Source of the DNA: VRUE01 sp963704515 | GTDB lineage: Bacteria; Actinomycetota; Thermoleophilia; Solirubrobacterales; 70-9 | Assembly: GCA_963704515.1 (NCBI GenBank) | Contig: OY969913.1 | Span: forward strand, 2,294,001 to 2,358,000 | Reading direction: 5' to 3' | Length of the DNA: 64,000 bases | Part shown: positions 43,567-51,100 of the stretch, piece after piece | How positions within the stretch are numbered: the stretch's first letter is position 1 | Layout: each line of letters opens with the position of its first letter | Program-made: the position numbers and the translations under genes | The notes under the pieces: generated by a model | What the model was told of the DNA's origin: nothing | The model's input: only the letters and a program-made list of their open reading frames with translations | The model's database searches: none

Positions 43567-43714
43567 TAAGCGGGTGTTCAATCACTCGAATAAGAGCCGT
43601 ATCGCGGGAACGCCCACTTCCTCGGCCGGATCGCCTAGCTGCGACTCCCCCGGTGAAGGAGGGACGGCCAGCGCGCCGCCCCTGAGCCCGGTCGGCAAGG
43701 AAGGAGCAGAGACA

Positions 43715-46315
43715 ATGCCCTCGCGATCCAGCAGGCCGGGTCGAAACCCGGCCGTAGTCGCAGTATGCCTATTCATGGTCGGCATGGCCGTGGCAGTCGT
43801 GTTCGCTGCCAGCGCCCACGCCAGCGGCTACTACCCGATGCTGTTGTGTGCCGGTAACAACGGCTCCAACAGCTATGGCACCAACACCAACACCATCAGC
43901 GGAAACAACCCAGGAGGGATTTTCAGCTTCGAGAACTACTGCGGTCCAGCGGGCGACCCCGCCGGAAACGGCGCGTTCCTCCGCATCGCCGAGAATCAGA
44001 GCGGAGGCAACGCAGGTATCGACGCCTACGGCAGTATCTCTTGGGGCGTCACTCCCTACGTTGCCATCGTCGCGGCTGGCGGCTACACCCGAGAGCCAAA
44101 CGCATTCAACGATGGCTGGCGCGGACGCTTCTGGCTCGAAGGATGGGACGGAAGCACCAACAACATTCTCATGCAGGGCTCAGGGGTTGCCAACGGCAGC
44201 CTCGGCGGCATCGGATGGGGAACGACCTCCACCTTTGCACCGCACCTTTGGCCGTTCGGCGGCTATGGCGACTATCGCCGGTTCGTTTTCGAGCTGACGT
44301 GCTTCCGCCAAGCAGGCTGCGACCGGACCAACTTCAACGCGGTCGATGCCAACACCATGCACCTGACCCTGGCTGACCGCCAAGACCCCAGCCCGTCGTT
44401 CGTCACGTCCAACACCGTCAACGGCGTGTGGGTACGAGGCGAGCAGGCTATCTCCTGGTACGAATCTGACCAGGGCTCCGGCCTACGCTTCTCCCGCCTC
44501 AAGGTGGACGGGAACACCTTGGGCGACGGCACCATTGACTACCAAGCCAACGGCGGCTGTGACACCGGCTGGTCCGGTGCAAGCGGAGAGTTCGCCCGTC
44601 GCTTCAATCCCTGTACCGGCGGTCCCTATCAGCGCTGGTATGGCCTCAAGACGCAGAACATTCCCGATGGGCAGCACACGTTCTCGATTTGCCTCCAAGA
44701 CTACGGCCAGTACCGCAGCGGAGGGGAGACGTGCGACAACCGGACCATGCGAACCGACAACACCCCCCCGGACAAGCCCGCAGGGCTCGTTGTCACCAGC
44801 AGCAACCCCGCGCGCTACCTAGACCATTTCGGCGCGCAGTTCTCGCTACCGCAGAACGCCGGTAGCCCCATCGTGAAGGTTCACTACTACGTCACCGACG
44901 ACGCCACCGGAAAAACCGTGACCGATCCGAAGACCGTTTCGGCCACCAATCCGACGACGATCTCTGGTATCGAAGGTCCGGCCGCACCCGGCGGCTACAC
45001 GTTGCACCTAGCCCTAGAGGATCAAGTTGGATTCGTTGGCGCCTACTCGACCGCGCCCGTCCCGCACGACACGACGCCACCGGCCGCGCCGCAGAACCTT
45101 CATGTTCTCGGCACCACCGCCCATCGCGTTCCCAAGTTCGACGTGAACTGGCAGAACGTCGTTGACGCGGGCTCACCCATCGACGCAGCCCACTACAACA
45201 TCGTTGACGGCGCGGGCAACGTTGTCCAGGCCGCCCGGACCCTCAGCGGCGAAAAGATCGACACCATCCACGACATTGACACCCCAGTTCAGACCGGGGA
45301 TTACAAGGTTCATGTATGGCTGTCGGATTCAGAGGGCAATGTGGGCGTCCCGGCTACCGTCGCCGTACCACGCGACACGACGCCACCGGCGGCACCGCAG
45401 GACGTGTCAATCACGCCCCCATCGGCGCCACGCTCAGCGCAGGGCTTCGATGTTCAATGGCGGAACATCACGGACGACGGTTCCCCGATCAACGCCGCGC
45501 ACTATCGAATCCTCGGCGACAACGGCAACGTTGTCGTACCGCCGGAAACGATCAGCGGGACCAACCCGCAGGCAATCTCGAATCTCGACACGCCCCGGAG
45601 CCGTGGCGCTTTCACTCTCGAACTATGGCTATCGGACGCGGAGGGGAACAACGGAGCCCCGATCAAGGCTCCGCTTTCGTTCAACTGCGTTCGCGCCGAT
45701 GGAACGAGTGGAGCCGCTCTGACCGCAGGGCTAGGCCGGAAGCGACACCAGAAGGTGAAGGTTCCGCAGGGACGAGGAGTGCCGCTACGCGGAAACCTGA
45801 CCGGACCAGGCGGCGCCGTCGTCGGTGCCCCCGTCTGTGTGTTCGGTCGGGTCGTCACCCAGGACACCCCGCAATTCCTCGGCGTCGCCCTAACGGGTGC
45901 CAAGGGCGCCTACAAGTTCGGCGTCCCGGCTGGACCGTCCCGCGAAGTCACGGCCGTCTACCGCCCAGATTCGCGCGAACTGACCGCCAGTACGATTCTC
46001 GCCTCGCGTGTCCGCCCGACTCTCCGCCTTCTGCGGAGGCCGGTTCACAACAAGGGGTACGCGATCTTCAAGGGTCGCATCCCCGGACCCGACAACACCG
46101 GAGTCGTTCTTGTCCTACAGGTCAAGAGCGGGAAGGGTTGGCGAGTGTTCCGACGCTACCGAACCCGCAAAGGCGGGCGGTTCGTCATGCGCTATCGCTT
46201 TACGCAGACGTTCCGACCGACCACGTACATCATGCGCGTTCAGGTTCGCTGGCAGCGTGGCTATCCGCGCCTGCCCGGTGCATCGCGCCGCGTCGAAGTG
46301 CCGGTGCGCCCCTAA
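43715..46315 (+). CDS. Large secreted multidomain protein, possible adhesin
   Basis: 866 aa from ATG 43715, chosen for GGAAGGAG upstream and the signal peptide (VVAVCLFMVGMAVAVVFAASAHASG) right after; the frame is open to GTG 43574. A cysteine-containing N-terminal domain of about 330 residues begins YYPMLLCAGNNGSNSYG. Three Fn3-like repeats follow, the last two introduced by HDTTPPAAPQNLHV and RDTTPPAAPQDVSI. The end has a carboxypeptidase-regulatory-like domain (RGNLTGPGGAVVGAPVCVFG) and a basic beta-rich domain (RVFRRYRTRKGGRFVMRYRF). No sortase motif. A surface or mating-contact role is inferred from the ICE context. Confidence 0.85.
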   Translation: MPSRSSRPGRNPAVVAVCLFMVGMAVAVVFAASAHASGYYPMLLCAGNNGSNSYGTNTNTISGNNPGGIFSFENYCGPAGDPAGNGAFLRIAENQSGGNAGIDAYGSISWGVTPYVAIVAAGGYTREPNAFNDGWRGRFWLEGWDGSTNNILMQGSGVANGSLGGIGWGTTSTFAPHLWPFGGYGDYRRFVFELTCFRQAGCDRTNFNAVDANTMHLTLADRQDPSPSFVTSNTVNGVWVRGEQAISWYESDQGSGLRFSRLKVDGNTLGDGTIDYQANGGCDTGWSGASGEFARRFNPCTGGPYQRWYGLKTQNIPDGQHTFSICLQDYGQYRSGGETCDNRTMRTDNTPPDKPAGLVVTSSNPARYLDHFGAQFSLPQNAGSPIVKVHYYVTDDATGKTVTDPKTVSATNPTTISGIEGPAAPGGYTLHLALEDQVGFVGAYSTAPVPHDTTPPAAPQNLHVLGTTAHRVPKFDVNWQNVVDAGSPIDAAHYNIVDGAGNVVQAARTLSGEKIDTIHDIDTPVQTGDYKVHVWLSDSEGNVGVPATVAVPRDTTPPAAPQDVSITPPSAPRSAQGFDVQWRNITDDGSPINAAHYRILGDNGNVVVPPETISGTNPQAISNLDTPRSRGAFTLELWLSDAEGNNGAPIKAPLSFNCVRADGTSGAALTAGLGRKRHQKVKVPQGRGVPLRGNLTGPGGAVVGAPVCVFGRVVTQDTPQFLGVALTGAKGAYKFGVPAGPSREVTAVYRPDSRELTASTILASRVRPTLRLLRRPVHNKGYAIFKGRIPGPDNTGVVLVLQVKSGKGWRVFRRYRTRKGGRFVMRYRFTQTFRPTTYIMRVQVRWQRGYPRLPGASRRVEVPVRP

Positions 46316-46330
46316 CCAAGTACGCCAGCT

Positions 46331-46366
46331 GGCGGCGGGGTATGAAACCCCGCCGCCGTCTTGCTT
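46331..46366 (+). terminator. Strong hairpin after secreted-protein gene
   Basis: Perfect 10-bp stem GGCGGCGGGG (46331-46340) with CCCCGCCGCC (46348-46357), loop TATGAAA, then GTCTTGCTT. It ends four bases before the sigma-like gene starts, so the latter depends on read-through or its own signal. Confidence 0.75.
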
Positions 46367-46369
46367 CCT

Positions 46370-47593
46370 ATGCCGCGTCAGACCTCCACCAAGAAGGCCG
46401 CGCCGACTCGCGGCCTAACCCCGGCGCAGTACCGCGAGGCCGAACGCGGCTTGAAGCTGATGCTCGCCAAAAAGTTCTCCGCCGTCTGGATTCAGGAGAA
46501 CACCGCCGACCTACTGACCCAGGCCAACATCGAGTACGGCGAATGGCTTGACGACAACCCACCGGCCCGCAAGCCGGTCGGTTGGATTCTCACTTGCGCC
46601 TACCGCCGCGCCCTCAATCAGCTCGACACCGAAACGCGCAAGCCACCTACGGCGCCACTCGACTCCATTTTCCACCTTGCTGACGACTCTACGCCCACCC
46701 CGGAACAGGTCGCGCTCGACCACGACCGTCAGCGTCGCCTTCGCGATGCTCTTAGTCACCTTCCCAGGAAAGAGGCGCAGTTGCTCGCCCTCATCTACTA
46801 CGAGGACTATTCCATCCGAGAGGCCGGTCGTCAGCTCGGCTGGCGAAAGTCAGCGGCCGACCGCCATCACACCGCCGCGATGGAAAAAATGCTGGCCCTG
46901 GTCGGCGACCGCAAGCTGCTCAGCGGCGCCACCATTGGCCCGGCCACCTCCGCCTACCTCCACGGCGACACGCATCGTCACCTAGACGCTGCTTTCGCCC
47001 AGGCTGCGATTCGGCCGCTGCTCCATGCCTACGCCGCCCTCTCGGAAGCGGCCGAGATCGTCGCTCACAAAGGCGTCGATCTCGCCCGCCGCATCGCTCC
47101 ATTTTCCGACCCTGCCAACGCTGCCGCCGCCGGGGGCGCCGGTCGCGTTGCCGCCCAATGTGGCGCTGCCGCCGGGATCGCCGTATGCAGCCTTCTCGCC
47201 GCACCCGCCGTCCAACAGGGACTAGACGCCCTTGGCCGGACGCACCCCGCCCAGCCGCCTGCTCGCCGGGCCGCGCACCCCCGCGCCTCCCGAGTCAGCC
47301 CGACCAAGCCCGCGACGCCGCAGCCCACGACGCCCAAGCCAAAGCAGACGCCCCGCTCAGAACCCACCACCGAACGCCAGCGCATCGAACGGCGCGAACG
47401 CCGCGCCCGCGCCACGAGCCCACCCGCCCGCGCGAGCGGCCATCAGAGCGGAAGCGAGTTCGGAGACAACAACGTCGAACCCACCGAAACCGAACCCGCG
47501 CCATCCACCGAAACCGAACCCGCGCCAGCCGCCCCGCCACGCGCTGACCACGGCAACGCCGCGCCGTCCTCCGGCCCGGAGTTCGGCCTGTAG
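46370..47593 (+). CDS. Membrane-anchored sigma-70-like protein with Pro-rich tail ending EFGL
   Basis: 407 aa from ATG 46370. Residues 20-90 resemble sigma region 2 (EYGEWLDDNPPARKPVGWIL, YRRALNQLDTETR). Residues 120-175 form a region 4 helix-turn-helix (LRDALSHLPRKEAQLLALIY, IREAGRQLGWRKSAADRHH). A single membrane segment follows at about 255-285 (QCGAAAGIAVCSLLAAPAV). The last 120 residues are Pro/Thr/Glu/Arg-rich and end SGPEFGL. The predicted topology puts the sigma domains inside and the tail outside. It follows the secreted-protein gene after a terminator hairpin. It may direct transcription of the ICE transfer genes in response to an outside signal; that is inference. Confidence 0.85.
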   Translation: MPRQTSTKKAAPTRGLTPAQYREAERGLKLMLAKKFSAVWIQENTADLLTQANIEYGEWLDDNPPARKPVGWILTCAYRRALNQLDTETRKPPTAPLDSIFHLADDSTPTPEQVALDHDRQRRLRDALSHLPRKEAQLLALIYYEDYSIREAGRQLGWRKSAADRHHTAAMEKMLALVGDRKLLSGATIGPATSAYLHGDTHRHLDAAFAQAAIRPLLHAYAALSEAAEIVAHKGVDLARRIAPFSDPANAAAAGGAGRVAAQCGAAAGIAVCSLLAAPAVQQGLDALGRTHPAQPPARRAAHPRASRVSPTKPATPQPTTPKPKQTPRSEPTTERQRIERRERRARATSPPARASGHQSGSEFGDNNVEPTETEPAPSTETEPAPAAPPRADHGNAAPSSGPEFGL

Positions 47594-47594
47594 A

Positions 47595-47624
47595 TCGAGC
47601 CGCCCGGCTGTACCGGCCGCTCGA
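47595..47624. terminator. Bidirectional hairpin between convergent genes
   Basis: Imperfect palindrome TCGAGCCGCCCGG-CTGTA-CCGGCCGCTCGA directly after the sigma-like stop and just before the MFS stop; it probably ends both transcripts. Confidence 0.6.
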
Positions 47625-47630
47625 CCCGTT

Positions 47631-48875
47631 TCAGTCGAAATCGACCGCTTTCAGGCTCCGCACACTCGGTAGCGCAACGACCACCACCGCCGACGTTCCG
47701 AGCAAGATCGCCCCGCCGATCAGACCCGCGCCCGCCCCTATCGTCTGCTCGACAACACCACCGACGACGAACCCGAACGGTACGAACGCCAGCGACCCGA
47801 ACATCTCGAACGAGCTAAGCCGCGACCGCTCTGCCTCGCCGACCTGACTCTGTACGGTCGTCTCCCACAACACGGCGAACACCGCCTGACCGAACCCCGC
47901 CGCGATCAGCGCTACCCCGATCAACGGCAACGGCGCCAGAACCGCCAACAGGAGCAGCGGCACCACCCACACCGCGAAGGCTGCCGTCGCGGCCACCAAC
48001 GGCCGCTCCGGTCGCCAGCGCGTCGCTAGAAAGCCTCCGCCCGTCTCCCCCAACGCGAGCGCCGTCAGCAGCAGCCCCCACCCACCGACGCCGCCGAGGC
48101 GTTCCTGCGCCGTGATCGGCGCGAACACGAAGAACGGCGCCAACACCAAGGCGTTGACGACCGTGAACTGCACCGTCACCGACTGCATCCACCGACGCAG
48201 CCGGAACTCCGCCCAGCCCTCGCGCAGCTCGTCCAGCCAGCCTGTACCCGAGGGCTCCCTTCGCCGCGCCGGAATCCCCGCCAACAGGACCGCGCTCACC
48301 CCGAACGTCGCCGCATCCGCCCCTAGCGCGAGTCCAGGTCCGACCACCACACACGCGCCCGCCCCGAGCGCCGGACCCAGCGCCGACGCTATCGCCCGCG
48401 CTACCTGCTTCAGCGCGTTCGTCGGCTGCACCAGCTCGCCTGTTACGGCGTCCGGCACAATGGCTACCGACGCTGGCATGAAAAGCCCCGTCCCGATTCC
48501 ATGAACGAGCTGCGTCGCGACGAGCTGCCCGAAACTCGCGTGACCAGCGACCAGCAGCGCCGCGACGACCGCCTGCGGAACCAGCCGCAGAACGTCCGCG
48601 AACACCATCACCGACCGCCGAGCGAAGCGGTCGCCGACGACCCCGCCGAACAACACCGTCCCTGCCAAACCGAGCCCCTGAGCCCCGAGAACAATGGAGA
48701 TTTCGAGCGCACCGCCGCCCACCGCAAGCACGGCGAACGGCATCGCCGTGAACACCATCCCGTCGCCGATCAACGACGCGAACTCCGAGCCGATCAGTCG
48801 CCTCGCGCGCCCCACGCGAAGCGCCCCTACATCCGGGCGCCATCGGCGTGCTTCTCTCACTAGTCGCCGTCGCAT
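47631..48875 (-). CDS. MFS exporter (EntS/macrolide-efflux-like, MFS_3)
   Basis: 414 aa from ATG 48875, with GGGAGG seven bases upstream. Twelve hydrophobic segments. It begins LIGSEFASLIGDGMVFTAMPFAVL, then VGDRFARRSVMVFADVLR, the MFS A-like loop (G-D-R-x-x-R-R), and PTNALKQVARAIASALGPALG typical of MFS_3 drug or siderophore exporters. Substrate unknown. It points opposite to the transfer genes around it and looks like cargo. A TTGACT box lies upstream on the minus strand (about 48965), without a clear -10. Confidence 0.9.
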   Translation of the reverse strand: MRRRLVREARRWRPDVGALRVGRARRLIGSEFASLIGDGMVFTAMPFAVLAVGGGALEISIVLGAQGLGLAGTVLFGGVVGDRFARRSVMVFADVLRLVPQAVVAALLVAGHASFGQLVATQLVHGIGTGLFMPASVAIVPDAVTGELVQPTNALKQVARAIASALGPALGAGACVVVGPGLALGADAATFGVSAVLLAGIPARRREPSGTGWLDELREGWAEFRLRRWMQSVTVQFTVVNALVLAPFFVFAPITAQERLGGVGGWGLLLTALALGETGGGFLATRWRPERPLVAATAAFAVWVVPLLLLAVLAPLPLIGVALIAAGFGQAVFAVLWETTVQSQVGEAERSRLSSFEMFGSLAFVPFGFVVGGVVEQTIGAGAGLIGGAILLGTSAVVVVALPSVRSLKAVDFD

Positions 48876-49158
48876 CAGCTCGCCTCCCGCCGTCCGCCAT
48901 TCGGTATTCAACCGCCTCTTATGCGGTACGGCAACGTCGGTTCTGAGAAACAGCGTAACCGCTCAGTCAACTTTCGTCCTATACTTCGCATCGGCGAATA
49001 GCGCAGGGGGCGCGGAACCGCCGCCGGACGGAGCCAGGCCACCCAGCTCCATGTTTCGCGTCTTTCGGTTCGCCTAGCGTTGAGGTTGGGCGGTGCCCCG
49101 GGGACTGGACGGGGCGCCGCCCCCTCCGCGTGGCTCAGGGTCCAGAACTTCCTACGCG

Positions 49159-49312
49159 ACCTGCCCTGGGCGCTTCATTCTGCCCTCGGCTCCGCCGGGC
49201 GCAAGGTCGCTTCGCTTCCCTTCCCCTCGCTTCGCTCGGTGCGCCCGTCGTTCGTCCGAGGACTGATTGCGCTTACCAGGGCAGGTGAGCGCCTGCCAGA
49301 TCAGCGGACGAA
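49159..49312 (+). promoter_or_regulatory. Switch-like leader RNA candidate
   Basis: Upstream of the gene at 49324 lies a 448-bp gap (48876-49323). Near its end an outer stem TTCGTCCG (49251-49258) pairs with CGGACGAA (49305-49312), enclosing CTGAT/ATCAG and then GGCAGG (49280-49285) with CCTGCC (49292-49297). The outer stem abuts the ribosome site GAAGGGAG. GGCAGG can instead pair far upstream as part of CCAGGGCAGGT (49276-49286) with ACCTGCCCTGG (49159-49169). The two pairings exclude each other. Confidence 0.5.
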
Positions 49313-49323
49313 GGGAGTTCACG

Positions 49324-49704
49324 ATGGGCAGCAAGAACAGCGGCATCACGCCGGAGCAGTTGATCGAGCGGTTTTGCGACGGCCGCGCGTCGGGTCTACG
49401 CGCCGACCCCGGTAAGACCGAGCAGCAGAACGGAACGCGCGTTAGTCGCGGCTGGTGCGGCTACATCGGCGGTCGCGGCGATTGCCTGACGGTTGGCTTC
49501 GATGATGGCTACTCGTTCATGGACTACCTCGCCGGGCGTGGCTGGGTGCCCGTCCACGACCGGGGCAATTGGCCTTACGTGGTCTACTGCGTTTGGACCT
49601 CCGGCGATCTGCGCGCCATCATCGAGTATTGCGAAGGCGACCTGACGCTCTGGCAATTCGCTGACGAGGCCAAAGCCCGCGAGTTCGCCGACACGCTCAG
49701 CTAG
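49324..49704 (+). CDS. Hypothetical protein with structured leader
   Basis: 126 aa from ATG 49324, with GAAGGGAG as ribosome site. Rich in aromatic residues: WCGYIGGRGDCLTVGFDDGYSF, then YLAGRGWVPVHDRGNWPYVVY and CVWTSGDLRAIIEYCEGDL (segments in order). Small, acidic, no membrane segment; it could be an anti-defence or regulatory protein of the ICE, but I recognise no family. A hairpin terminator follows. Confidence 0.75.
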   Translation: MGSKNSGITPEQLIERFCDGRASGLRADPGKTEQQNGTRVSRGWCGYIGGRGDCLTVGFDDGYSFMDYLAGRGWVPVHDRGNWPYVVYCVWTSGDLRAIIEYCEGDLTLWQFADEAKAREFADTLS

Positions 49705-49710
49705 GCGTTA

Positions 49711-49738
49711 GGGGCGCCGTCCACGGCGGCGGCGCCCC
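49711..49738 (+). terminator. Hairpin terminator
   Basis: Stem GGGGCGCCG (49711-49719) with CGGCGCCCC (49730-49738), loop of 10, followed by GCTCTCTC. It separates this unit from the muramidase-to-integrase genes. Confidence 0.65.
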
Positions 49739-49774
49739 GCTCTCTCAACAACCGCGACGCGCCGCGTCGCCCTA

Positions 49775-49808
49775 ATTTCCGGGGGCGCGGACCCCCCCTT
49801 TTCTGACG
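49775..49808 (+). promoter_or_regulatory. ICE two-part promoter-like motif, site 4 (muramidase-integrase)
   Basis: ATTTCCGGGGGCG (49775-49787), 14 bp, TCTGACG (49802-49808). The first box is identical to site 1. The ATG of the muramidase gene is only 12 bases further, so if this is a promoter the message is nearly leaderless; indeed no ribosome site is visible there. Confidence 0.68.
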
Positions 49809-49820
49809 GGCTCTCTCACG

Positions 49821-50828
49821 ATGAGCAGTCAGAGCCCACGGTCGAGCCTTCCGGCCTTCCTCGTCGCCGTTCCCATCGGTGCCCTTCTCGCGCTCGTCCT
49901 CGGCGCTGTGTGCATCGCGCTCGCGTTCGGCGGCAGCACCGAATGCGGCAGCGCCGCCAGCGCGGGCGGCGACGTGAAAGGCGTTCCGTCCAGGCTCATA
50001 CCGATCTACCAGCAGGCAGCGGCCAAGTATCACCTTGGCCCGAAAGGCCCGGCGATCCTCGCCGGGATCAACTGGGAGGAGACTGGATTCGGGACCAACC
50101 TCGGCGTTTCCTCAGCGGAAGCCGAAGGCTGGATGCAGTTCCTCCCGTCGAGCTGGGAAGCGTTCGGCGTCGATGGGAACGGCGACGGGATCAAAGACCC
50201 CTACAACCCTTGGGACGCGATCTTTGCTGCCGCTCGCTTGCTCCGCTACTCGGGAGCGCCCGGCAACTGGCACGACGCGATCTACGCCTACAACCATGCC
50301 GAGTGGTACGTCGAAGACGTACTAGCCGACGCGCAGAAATGGGCGGCCATCGGCTCGATAGAAGGCGGCGGCGCGGTCTGCGAAGCGAGCGCGCCGAACG
50401 AGCGCGTCGCCCGCATGATCGCGGAGGCCGACCGCCTGAGCGCGCTTCGCCCGCGCACGTCCTATGTCTGGGGCGGTTCGCACGGAATCAGCCCGACCCC
50501 CCGAAATGGTCCCTTCGATTGCAGCTCCGCCGTTAGCCACCTTCTCCAAGTCGGCGGGTTTGGCAATCCGACCATGACGACCGTTGGCTTCCACACCTGG
50601 GGAAAGCCCGGCGCTGGCCGTTGGGTCACGATCTTGAACAAGCCTTACGAACCGGAAGCGCATGTGATTCTGCGCTTCGAGCCCGGCGTCACCCCGCCCG
50701 GCAAACGCTATTGGGGCACGTCGGGATTCATCGAAGGCGGCGGGCATGGACCGGGATGGATTCCGGCCAACACCTTCGACGCTGCCTATCTCTCGCGCTT
50801 CGAGGAACGCCACCCGCCCGGACTGTGA
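49821..50828 (+). CDS. VirB1-like wall hydrolase: lytic transglycosylase + NlpC/P60-like domain
   Basis: 335 aa. One N-terminal membrane segment (LPAFLVAVPIGALLALVLGA), then an SLT-like domain with ILAGINWEETGFGTNLGVSS (catalytic Glu) and AEGWMQFLPSSWEAFGVD. A second domain has SYVWGGSHGI...GPFDCSSAVSHLL, the cysteine of NlpC/P60 peptidases, with a later EAHVILRF histidine. Such two-domain enzymes open the cell wall for T4SS channels in Gram-positive elements. First gene of the run to the integrase. Confidence 0.92.
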   Translation: MSSQSPRSSLPAFLVAVPIGALLALVLGAVCIALAFGGSTECGSAASAGGDVKGVPSRLIPIYQQAAAKYHLGPKGPAILAGINWEETGFGTNLGVSSAEAEGWMQFLPSSWEAFGVDGNGDGIKDPYNPWDAIFAAARLLRYSGAPGNWHDAIYAYNHAEWYVEDVLADAQKWAAIGSIEGGGAVCEASAPNERVARMIAEADRLSALRPRTSYVWGGSHGISPTPRNGPFDCSSAVSHLLQVGGFGNPTMTTVGFHTWGKPGAGRWVTILNKPYEPEAHVILRFEPGVTPPGKRYWGTSGFIEGGGHGPGWIPANTFDAAYLSRFEERHPPGL

Positions 50829-50843
50829 AGGAGGACGCTCGCG

Positions 50844-51092
50844 ATGCCAGCCAAACCGACTAGGAAGCCGCTCAGCGGCCCACGCATCGAGATTACGCCG
50901 ACCCCCGAGCAGTACGACCAGCTCTGCCACGACCTCAAAGCGCTGCGCCAATCCGGCGCGACGACCAACACCGCCGCAATTCTTGACGCCGTTCGTGCCG
51001 CCGCTGCGCGCGGTAAAATCCAGCGCACGACGACCACCAAACGGACGCGGGGAGCGCGCTCACGCTCCCCGGTCCCGCAACAGGAAGGTTAG
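50844..51092 (+). CDS. Small basic DNA-binding-like protein, candidate directionality factor
   Basis: 82 aa with GAAGGAGG well placed before ATG 50844. The centre, IEITPTPEQYDQLCHDLKAL followed by TTNTAAILDAVRAAAARGK, looks like a ribbon-helix-helix fold, and the C-terminus is basic (TTKRTRGARSRSP). It lies 8 bases upstream of the integrase gene. Serine integrases need a small partner for excision, often encoded nearby, so this is a candidate, without direct evidence. Confidence 0.65.
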   Translation: MPAKPTRKPLSGPRIEITPTPEQYDQLCHDLKALRQSGATTNTAAILDAVRAAAARGKIQRTTTTKRTRGARSRSPVPQQEG

Positions 51093-51100
51093 GCTCCCTG

